Assembly: GCA_022781515.1 (NCBI GenBank)
Contig: JALETI010000188.1
Span: forward strand, 1 to 39,686
Source of the DNA: Lachnospiraceae bacterium
GTDB lineage: Bacteria > Bacillota > Clostridia > Lachnospirales > Lachnospiraceae
Length of the DNA: 39,686 nt
Direction: 5' to 3'
The notes under the pieces are model-generated. The model was not told the DNA's origin. It did no database searches and saw only the letters and a list, made by a program, of their open reading frames with translations. Of this stretch, positions 19,426 to 26,512 are shown one piece after another (the first letter of the stretch is position 1; every line of letters begins with the position of its first letter). The translations under genes and the position numbers were made by a program.

Positions 19426-20217
19426 TTGATTTACAGTATCTGTTTTCTTGTCGCCTTTTTTTCCTGCAGCATCGGCACGATCTGCGGCATGGGCGGTGGT
19501 ATTATTATCAAACCGGTTCTGGACGCAACAGGGGTTATGAGTGTAGCAACCATCACATTCCTATCCGGATGTACCGTAATCTGCATGACCTGCTGGACAG
19601 TGGGAAAAACACTGATGAAACGAGAATCCGTCATCGATCTGAAAAACACCACAATTCTGGCAATCAGTGCAGCAATCGGCGGTGTAATCGGTAAGGAACT
19701 TTTCACCAAAGTTGCATCATTATTCCCTGACCCCAATACAGCGGGCGGCGTACAGGCCTGCCTGCTCTTTGCAGCAACCCTGGCAACTTTTTTCTATACG
19801 GTCAATAAAGATCGTATTACTCCCCGCAAAACGGAAAATGCAGTCATCATCATCCTGCTTGGTCTGATACTGGGTATCCTCGGATCATTTCTCGGAATCG
19901 GAGGCGGGCCCTTTAATGTCGCTGCGCTCTATTATTTCTTTGATATGCCCGCAAAAAAAGCAGCTCAGAACAGCTTATATGTCATTCTCTTCAGCCAGCT
20001 TACCAGTACTTTAAGAACTGTTTTCACCAATGGAATTCCGGATTTTTCTTTGTGGAGCCTGTTGGGTATGATTGTTCTGGGTATTGCCGGCAGTGAAATT
20101 GGCCGGAGAATCAATTATAAGATTCACGATCGGACAGCAACCAGATTTCTGGAAGGTGCCATGATTCTGATCATGTGCATTAACCTCTATAATATTGCGA
20201 AGTTCTTCTTCCTGTAG
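19426..20217 (+). CDS. TauE/SafE-family sulfite/anion exporter (TTG start)
   Basis: Two repeats GTICGMGGGIIIKPVLD and GSFLGIGGGPFNVAALYYFFDMPAKKAAQNSLYVILFSQ typical of TauE/SafE. Confidence 0.92.
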   Translation: MIYSICFLVAFFSCSIGTICGMGGGIIIKPVLDATGVMSVATITFLSGCTVICMTCWTVGKTLMKRESVIDLKNTTILAISAAIGGVIGKELFTKVASLFPDPNTAGGVQACLLFAATLATFFYTVNKDRITPRKTENAVIIILLGLILGILGSFLGIGGGPFNVAALYYFFDMPAKKAAQNSLYVILFSQLTSTLRTVFTNGIPDFSLWSLLGMIVLGIAGSEIGRRINYKIHDRTATRFLEGAMILIMCINLYNIAKFFFL

Positions 20218-20368
20218 ACTAGTACAGCGAATAATAATTAACCAGCCATCTCCCTTGCCTGATTTTTATGTTTCGATGTACCAGTATATATTGAATGCAA
20301 TTATTTCCATTGGTTGCATGTACTACAGATTTCCGGTTTACGTGATGCTATTTTTAAACAATGGCGTT

Positions 20369-20533
20369 CTAGTATGCCTCACGCTAATTGACAAACTGTT
20401 TCATACAGGATAAATTTTCAGTCTGCAAGGCGAAGGAATGAGGCGTAGCGGTGGCTACGGCGATTGACGACAACGATGCAGATGGAAATTTAAACCAGTG
20501 AAACAGGCAGTTAATTAGTGGGAGTCATACTAG
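20369..20533. repeat. 165-bp long imperfect palindrome, candidate MITE or structured intergenic repeat
   Basis: ctagtatgcctcacgctaattgacaaactgtttca pairs with tgaaacaggcagttaattagtgggagtcatactag; nested taaattttcagtctgca/tgcagatggaaattta and cgtagc-ggtg-gctacg. Confidence 0.75.
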
Positions 20534-20567
20534 GAACAGACACCATGATACAAACGGAGGTATCAAC

Positions 20568-21920
20568 ATGTTAAAAGAAAAAATGGTTTATTACTATCAG
20601 ACACTGAACAAAAACTGTGCAGAAGCTGCTGTCCTGGCAGCCAATGACGTATATCAGCTGAATCTGGACGAAAAAGCCATCAAACTGTTTTTAGGTTTCG
20701 GCGGCGGCAACGGATGCGGCGGTACCTGCGGTGTATTGTCCGGTGCTCTTGCAGTTCTCAGCCACCTTTACGGTGATAAGCCACAGGCAGAATTCAGACC
20801 CTTATGTGCTGAATTTGTAAAAGAATTCGAAGCAAAAATGGGCAGTACCGAATGTTCCGTACTGGCTGCCAGATATAAAACTCCCGAAACACGCTGCACC
20901 GGAGCTGTTGCTCTGGCCGGTGAAGTATTGGATGCTTTTATCGCAAAACAAAACGGTGAAGTACCTGCATCTGATGAAGAATGTACCCTTGCTCCCGAAG
21001 ATATCAAACGTGTGAAAGGAATGGGCTTCCTGCAGCACAAGGGAACCAACAAATTCAATGGCCGTATCATCACCAGAAACGGCCGTATTACAGCCGACGA
21101 AACACGGGCAATTGCTGATGCAGCTGCAAAATACGGTGACGGTCACATCATGCTGACCACCCGTCTGACCATCGAAGTCTCCGGTATCGACTACAACGAC
21201 ATCGATGCATTCCAGGCTGAAGTTGCGAAAGCAGGACTTGAAACCGGCGGTACCGGCAGCAAAGTTCGTCCTGTTGTATCCTGTAAGGGTACCACATGTC
21301 AATATGGTCTCTATGATACATATGCACTGACTGACGAGATTCATAACCGTTTCTACAAGAACTACCACAATGTATCCCTGCCCCACAAATTTAAAATCGC
21401 AGCCGGCGGATGTCCCAACAACTGTGTCAAACCCAACCTGAACGATCTGGGTATTGTTGGTGCAAGAAGACCCATTTACAATGCAGACCTGTGCCGCGGC
21501 TGCAAAAAGTGTAAAATTGAAACCACATGTCCCATCAAGATTACAAAGGTTGTGGACGGCAAGCTTGTACTGGATGAAACCAAATGCAACAACTGCGGAC
21601 GCTGTGTAACCAAATGTCCTTTCCACTGCATCGACGAATCCGAATATGGATGGAAGATCTATGTCGGAGGCCGCTGGGGCAAAAATGTTGCCCACGGCAG
21701 AATGTTATCCAAATTCTTCACCGATAAGGAAGATCTGATGAATACCATCGAAAAGACCATTCTCTTCTTCCGTTCTGAAGGTATCCCCGGAGAACGTCTC
21801 TCCGATACCATTGAAAGAATCGGCTTTGAAAAAGCAGAAGCTATGATTCTAAGCAATGAATTACTGGAACGTAAAGCTGAAATTCTTGGATTAACAGTTG
21901 TCGGCGGTGCAACCTGCTAA
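20568..21920 (+). CDS. C_GCAxxG_C_C domain fused to siroheme nitrite/sulfite reductase-type domain with ferredoxin (2x[4Fe-4S]) motifs
   Basis: N-term NCAEAAV...GGGNGCGGTCGVLSGA...CSVLAARYKTPETRC; siroheme Cys SCKGTTCQYG and GGCPNNCVKP; ferredoxin CRGCKKCKIETTCP and CNNCGRCVTKCP. Confidence 0.93.
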   Translation: MLKEKMVYYYQTLNKNCAEAAVLAANDVYQLNLDEKAIKLFLGFGGGNGCGGTCGVLSGALAVLSHLYGDKPQAEFRPLCAEFVKEFEAKMGSTECSVLAARYKTPETRCTGAVALAGEVLDAFIAKQNGEVPASDEECTLAPEDIKRVKGMGFLQHKGTNKFNGRIITRNGRITADETRAIADAAAKYGDGHIMLTTRLTIEVSGIDYNDIDAFQAEVAKAGLETGGTGSKVRPVVSCKGTTCQYGLYDTYALTDEIHNRFYKNYHNVSLPHKFKIAAGGCPNNCVKPNLNDLGIVGARRPIYNADLCRGCKKCKIETTCPIKITKVVDGKLVLDETKCNNCGRCVTKCPFHCIDESEYGWKIYVGGRWGKNVAHGRMLSKFFTDKEDLMNTIEKTILFFRSEGIPGERLSDTIERIGFEKAEAMILSNELLERKAEILGLTVVGGATC

Positions 21921-21947
21921 CAGAAACTATTGTATGCTGATATTTCA

Positions 21948-21977
21948 CAGGCTGTCGCATCTGCGGCAGCCTGTTTT
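21948..21977 (+). terminator. Intrinsic terminator after sulfite reductase fusion
   Basis: CAGGCTGTCGCATCTGCGGCAGCCTGTTTT. Confidence 0.8.
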
Positions 21978-22078
21978 GCTGACGGGGAGATGGTTTTTCG
22001 ATGTTCAGGCAGGAAATTTTGGATATTGTATGATTTCTTTTCTGGCTTTTATCCAAACAGCTGGAATTTTTCCTATAT

Positions 22079-22125
22079 CCTGACTGGACTTTGGATAAAT
22101 TCCCATGACCTGACTGGACTTTGGA
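22079..22125 (+). repeat. Direct repeat cctgactggactttgga x2 at 30-bp period
   Basis: 22079-22095 and 22109-22125 identical 17-mers just upstream of the metallophosphoesterase. Confidence 0.75.
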
Positions 22126-22152
22126 AAAGACTATTTTATTGGAGTGATTAAA

Positions 22153-22752
22153 ATGATTTACTATATTTCAGATCTGCATTTTGACAGTGAACGCGTACTG
22201 CGTGAAGCAGAACGGCCTTTTGAAACTGTGGAGGAAATGAATGATGTTCTCATTCGAAACTGGAATTCAGTGGTTATGGATGAGGACATCGTTTATGTGA
22301 TTGGCGATATCGGTCAGCATGACCATCCCATTCCCACACAGCTGGGACTGCTGAAAGGGCATAAACATCTGATCCGGGGAAATCACGATACAGGTCTTAA
22401 CCATCAGGAAACACTTTTTCAATATTTTGAAACGGTGTCAGATTTTTATGAACTGGATGACGGGGATACCCATATCCTCCTCAGTCACTATCCAATGGTC
22501 TATCGCCAGCGGGGCTACATGATCCATGGGCATATACACCGCACAAAGCCTGATTTATTCAATCTTCTGAAAGGATTGGACCGCGTATTAAATGCCTCTG
22601 CAGATATTAATGGTTTTACCCCCTGTACATTGCAGTCACTTGTTGAAAATAACTGCCGATTCTATCAGAGACCGCTGCCGTATCCATCTTACAGCAGCAA
22701 TAAAAAAAAGAAGTGGAAGGCAGTCTTCAAACCCCTTCCACAGAAGAAATAG
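22153..22752 (+). CDS. Metallophosphoesterase (calcineurin-like)
   Basis: MIYYISDLHFDSERVL; VYVIGDIGQHD; IRGNHDTGL; LLSHYPM; MIHGHIH phosphoesterase motifs. Start ATG at 22153. Confidence 0.92.
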   Translation: MIYYISDLHFDSERVLREAERPFETVEEMNDVLIRNWNSVVMDEDIVYVIGDIGQHDHPIPTQLGLLKGHKHLIRGNHDTGLNHQETLFQYFETVSDFYELDDGDTHILLSHYPMVYRQRGYMIHGHIHRTKPDLFNLLKGLDRVLNASADINGFTPCTLQSLVENNCRFYQRPLPYPSYSSNKKKKWKAVFKPLPQKK

Positions 22753-22796
22753 TATAAGAAATAAATAATAAGAGTCCCGTCGTATTTTTTCTTTCC

Positions 22797-22840
22797 GGTA
22801 TGACTCACACCCATTGGCGGTATGATTCACACCTATTGAC
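22797..22840. repeat. 22-bp tandem repeat x2
   Basis: ggtatgactcacacccattggc / ggtatgattcacacctattgac. Confidence 0.75.
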
Positions 22841-23702
22841 AGCCGGAGCACAATCCGCAGCCGGCAGGTGTGGCTGCACATCCTCCGAGGGCGGTTTCAC
22901 GAAGTTCTGCAGGCATCCTCTTACCTACTGTATACATGGCAGAAATCATTTCATCCAGCGGAATAAGCTGACGGATACCGGAAAGTGCGATTTCAGCTGC
23001 AATCAAAGCGTTGGCCACACCTGATGCATTCCGGTTCTGGCAGGGATATTCCACCAGCCCGCCCACGGGGTCACAGACCAGTCCAAGCATGTTCATCAGA
23101 ACGGTACCTGCTGCACTCATGCACTGCTCTGGTGTGCCTCCCATCAGTTCCACAGCTGCAGAGGCCGCCATGGCAGAAGCTACCCCCACCTCCGCCTGAC
23201 AACCGCCCACCGCACCGGCAACGGTTGCATTGCGCATGGCAAGATATCCGATGGCACCTGCATTAAATAAAGCATCTACAAGACGATCATCGGATATCTG
23301 ATATTCATCCTGCAGTGCCAGCAGAAGCCCCGGCACAATCCCCGCTGAGCCCGCAGTAGGTGCTGCAACGATCAGACCCATGGAAGCATTGACTTCCAGA
23401 ACGCCCATGGCATAGGCAATCCCCCTTCCAAGGATATTTCCGCAAATACTTTTGCCTTCTTCCCGATGGGTGTTCAGTTTTTTCGCCTCTCCCCCAAGCA
23501 GTCCTCCCATGGACTGTCTGGGGTTTATCAAAGCGGCTTCAGCAGACTGACGCATGACATCCAGCACATGTTTCATACGATGACCGATTGCATCCATGGT
23601 AGTCTCGCCCAGACTGCACTCCCGTTGTTTCATCACGTCCGAAATCTGCATCTGATTTTCATGACACAACTTCAGAAGCTCTGCGGCATTTCGAAAATCC
23701 AT
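22833..23702 (-). CDS. sdaAA: L-serine dehydratase, iron-sulfur-dependent, alpha subunit
   Basis: AAPTAGSAGIVPGLLLAL; QNRNASGVANALIAAEIALSG; C-terminal CGLCSGCQ. Confidence 0.95.
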   Translation of the reverse strand: MDFRNAAELLKLCHENQMQISDVMKQRECSLGETTMDAIGHRMKHVLDVMRQSAEAALINPRQSMGGLLGGEAKKLNTHREEGKSICGNILGRGIAYAMGVLEVNASMGLIVAAPTAGSAGIVPGLLLALQDEYQISDDRLVDALFNAGAIGYLAMRNATVAGAVGGCQAEVGVASAMAASAAVELMGGTPEQCMSAAGTVLMNMLGLVCDPVGGLVEYPCQNRNASGVANALIAAEIALSGIRQLIPLDEMISAMYTVGKRMPAELRETALGGCAATPAGCGLCSGCQ

Positions 23703-23729
23703 TGTCCTTTTTCTCCTTTCCCGGTACCA

Positions 23730-24398
23730 TTACGGCTGCACAATCATAACATCTGATACGAAACTGTTTTCTCTGATTTTTTCTGCAATATTCCAAGGCA
23801 GATGATCATCCGATTCTACAATTGTATAGGCGATATGCCCTTTTGCTTCACGGAAAAGCCTCATAAACGCAATATTCACGTTACTGTCGCTGAGACATTT
23901 TGTAATATGGGCAGCCACACCCGGTTTGTCCCAATGTATTACAATGACTGCACTGTATTCTCCTGTGAAATCCACTTTCACCTGATTAATGCGCACAATA
24001 CGTACCTTTCCGCCGCCCAGAGATTCTCCCCGTACCGACATTTCCCGGCCTTCGGAACTGATCATACGGATATCCACTGTATTGGGATAAATATCCGTAT
24101 CTTTCTCATCAATCTGGAAAGAAAACTCCAATCCCCGTTCCTGTGCAATACGGAAAGAATCACAGATCCTGGTGTCATCCGTTGAAAATCCCATAATTCC
24201 GCCCAGCAGAGCACGATCCGTACCATGTCCCTGATAGGTTCTGGCAAAAGAACCGTAAAGAATAAATTCTACCTTCTTTACATTTCCCCCGATCATTTTC
24301 TGCGCCAGAAATGCGATCTGTGCAGTGCCCGCAGTATGAGAGCTGGAAGGACCGATCATAACAGGCCCCAGAACATCGAATACACTGATAAATGACAT
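23730..24398 (-). CDS. sdaAB: L-serine dehydratase, iron-sulfur-dependent, beta subunit
   Basis: MSFISVFDVLGPVMIGPSSSHTAGTAQIAFLAQKM; C-terminal ACT-like region VIVIHWDKPGVAAHITKCLSD. Confidence 0.95.
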   Translation of the reverse strand: MSFISVFDVLGPVMIGPSSSHTAGTAQIAFLAQKMIGGNVKKVEFILYGSFARTYQGHGTDRALLGGIMGFSTDDTRICDSFRIAQERGLEFSFQIDEKDTDIYPNTVDIRMISSEGREMSVRGESLGGGKVRIVRINQVKVDFTGEYSAVIVIHWDKPGVAAHITKCLSDSNVNIAFMRLFREAKGHIAYTIVESDDHLPWNIAEKIRENSFVSDVMIVQP

Positions 24399-24432
24399 AT
24401 TAAGCCCTCCTGATGTCTTGGTATGTGGTGCC

Positions 24433-24461
24433 ATTATATCATGGTGAAATTCAGAAAGCAA
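24433..24461 (-). promoter_or_regulatory. Sigma-A-like promoter for sdaAB-sdaAA
   Basis: Minus: TTGCTT - 17 bp - TATAAT. Confidence 0.6.
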
Positions 24462-24472
24462 ATTCATGAATT

Positions 24473-25039
24473 CTACTTTATTTCTGCCCCATCTGCATTT
24501 AGCAGAAGTTCTTCCAGTTGTGCATAAATCTCAATTTCCGGTTTGATTTCCAGTGTCAATATCATATGTCTGTTGTAAGATCTGGCAAATCGAATCAGTT
24601 CACTCAAATAAGCGGCTCCTGTCCCCATATTCAATACAAAATGAATTCCCTCAATGATCAGATCCGGATAATCTGCATTATAAAATGACCTCTGAAACCG
24701 TTTCATATCCTCATCGCCGTGTAATAAAGCTTCAATTACCATACTCGCATATATTTCTGCTGTGAAATAAGCACTTGTTTTATATCGATTTGCTACAGCA
24801 TGTGAAAGTACATAAAGTTTCCTTTTTACACTGGGTTCTGTACTTTTTGTGTAAAGAATAAAAGCACCGCCGGATTCCTGGCACATAAAGTCATTAAGCT
24901 TCTCAACAGCAGTTTTATTTTCATCTCCAAAATGATAGTTTTCAAAGGTATATTCAGAGGCTATAAAAGGCGGATACGGAAGTTCAATTCTATCTCTGAA
25001 ATTACCCATGCAGAGATCCTTTATATATTCCGCCTGCAT
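24473..25039 (-). CDS. DnaA-like AAA+ domain protein lacking Walker A and the DNA-binding domain
   Basis: SEYTFENYHFGDENKTA matches DnaA domain III start (YTFxNFVVGxxNxxA); FQRSFYNADYPDLIIEGIHFV matches the DnaA FRNKYRNVDVLLIDDIQFL Walker B block; RHMILTLEIKPEIEIYAQLEELL matches the sensor-1 block; P-loop position reads YTKSTEPSVKRKLYVL. Confidence 0.65.
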   Translation of the reverse strand: MQAEYIKDLCMGNFRDRIELPYPPFIASEYTFENYHFGDENKTAVEKLNDFMCQESGGAFILYTKSTEPSVKRKLYVLSHAVANRYKTSAYFTAEIYASMVIEALLHGDEDMKRFQRSFYNADYPDLIIEGIHFVLNMGTGAAYLSELIRFARSYNRHMILTLEIKPEIEIYAQLEELLLNADGAEIK

Positions 25040-25116
25040 GTTCTCATGTACTTTTTTATGTGATTGGCGAAGTCTTCCTCTACTATTCTTCGGATAACAG
25101 GAATTTCTTTATGCAT
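25021..25116 (-). CDS. 31-codon ORF with strong SD, overlapping the DnaA-like ORF in another frame
   Basis: AAAAAAGGAGGAGAAACC-ATG; MHKEIPVIRRIVEEDFANHIKKYMRTCRRNI*; contains A AAA AAG in frame. Confidence 0.55.
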   Translation of the reverse strand: MHKEIPVIRRIVEEDFANHIKKYMRTCRRNI

Positions 25117-25131
25117 TGGTTTCTCCTCCTT

Positions 25132-25230
25132 TTTTCTAATTACGCACCCGCGAGGGGTGCGACCAAGCCTGGCTTATCTCATCATCTTTCCCGCTGAGAT
25201 TTCAATCCACGCACCCGCGGGGGGTGCGAC
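25132..25230 (-). CRISPR. Minimal orphan CRISPR remnant: 2 repeats (one degenerate), 1 spacer; type I-C-like repeat
   Basis: Repeat GTCGCACCCCCCGCGGGTGCGTGGATTGAAAT (minus, 25199-25230); 35-nt spacer CTCAGCGGGAAAGATGATGAGATAAGCCAGGCTTG (25164-25198); degenerate terminal repeat GTCGCACCCCTCGCGGGTGCGTAATTAGAAAA (25132-25163). Confidence 0.85.
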
Positions 25231-25420
25231 AGCAAATATCAATATATTCATCCCGAAACAACCATGATTTTTTCTGATATTTGCATAAAAAATATAATTT
25301 TCTCTAAATCCATTTCATCTGAAAAGAAATTTATCACATGATAAATATACATTGTTCAGTGCAAGCCGTCCATATATTTTTTATACATCTGATCCGCACG
25401 TTCTGGTCTATTACACACAG

Positions 25421-25471
25421 AAAAAGGCTGTCCGCTTTTACGATTACAAAATCATAAGGCGGCAGCCTTTT
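25421..25471. terminator. Hairpin/terminator downstream of nitroreductase
   Basis: AAAAAGGCTGTCCGC...GCGGCAGCCTTTT. Confidence 0.75.
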
Positions 25472-25499
25472 AATAATCCATTATTCACAAATCAAATAA

Positions 25500-26369
25500 C
25501 TATACCGTAATTGTCGCAATTGCCTTATATCCTTCCGGCAGTGCCAGACCTTCGGCATCCGCATCCATGGTCCACTGGAAAGGATGACCTGCCTGCTGTT
25601 CAGCAGCAGCTTCAAAGTGCAGCATCACGATACCAAGTCCCTGTTCTTCGCTGATGGGATCGGTAAACTCGTCCGGAATGCTGACCAGAGTCACCTTACC
25701 GCCGTTGAGAACAAATCCATAAGGCTGACGGTTCAGGTAACTGGGTGACAAAGAAGCTGCATAAAATGATTCCCAGAGAATATCATCATAAAAACCAACC
25801 TGTTCGTCCAGATCCACTGCATTGCCCCAGGTGTTGGCAAAAACCATATCCTCGATCTTCTTTTTGGGATCAAAGTAATGTCTCTTTTCCTTGATACCGA
25901 TTTTTGCCATGGTCTTAAAGTTGAAACGGATTCTCTTGGCAAGTCTTGCTTCCTGACCAAAGGCAATGATGGCAGCAACTTCCAGATCGGTGTCAAGTTC
26001 CAGAGTTCCTTTGATATGATCGCCGTTGGCAAATGTGATATAGCAGCTGCCAAGACCCATTTCCATCAAACGAAGAACCATATCTTCCATCATATATGTA
26101 GCATTGATGATGGCACCTTCTTTTTTCTCTGTGAGAATCAGCATATATGCGGGTGCACCGATCATGTTCATTTCATAACCTGCAGCATTAATCAAACCCC
26201 TTCTCGCAGTATGACTGAACAGTGCCAGTTCTGTCCTGATTTCCGGAAACAGTCTTTTGCATTTCGTTTCAAAATACGTACGAATTTCTTTAAACTGTGC
26301 ATCGGTTACGATTTCGTCAGTGAAACCTCTTGCTGACTTACGATTCTGAATCAATGAAATATAATCCAT
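25500..26369 (-). CDS. Nitroreductase family protein
   Basis: MDYISLIQNRKSARGFTDE; MEDMVLRLMEMGLGSCYI; AASLSPSYLNRQPYGFVL. Confidence 0.88.
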   Translation of the reverse strand: MDYISLIQNRKSARGFTDEIVTDAQFKEIRTYFETKCKRLFPEIRTELALFSHTARRGLINAAGYEMNMIGAPAYMLILTEKKEGAIINATYMMEDMVLRLMEMGLGSCYITFANGDHIKGTLELDTDLEVAAIIAFGQEARLAKRIRFNFKTMAKIGIKEKRHYFDPKKKIEDMVFANTWGNAVDLDEQVGFYDDILWESFYAASLSPSYLNRQPYGFVLNGGKVTLVSIPDEFTDPISEEQGLGIVMLHFEAAAEQQAGHPFQWTMDADAEGLALPEGYKAIATITV

Positions 26370-26512
26370 AATAATCCCCTCCCTGATGATTTCATTTACA
26401 AAATGAATCAACTAAAACCTTCTCCATTTATGCAGCTGATTCATCCCCGCATCGTTTAGTTTGTATAATTATATACTACAATCCATTATTTTTCAATACA
26501 ATGTCAACAATG

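Noticed and set aside
20195-20413. 72-aa ORF spanning the end of tauE and the palindrome
   Set aside because: Lies over repeat DNA, no SD, no recognisable protein features.
20802-21695. 297-aa minus-strand ORF antisense to the sulfite reductase fusion
   Set aside because: The plus-strand frame carries all siroheme and ferredoxin motifs; the antisense ORF is a codon-bias artefact.
25132-25230. Functional CRISPR-Cas locus
   Set aside because: Only two repeats and no cas1/2/3/5/7/8 in the window; reported only as an orphan remnant.
25064-25267. 67-aa plus-strand ORF ending ...HPRGVRPSLAYLIIFPAEISIHAPAGGATANINIF
   Set aside because: It is a translation across the CRISPR repeats (ISIHAPAGGAT is the common artefact of type I-C repeats), not a gene.
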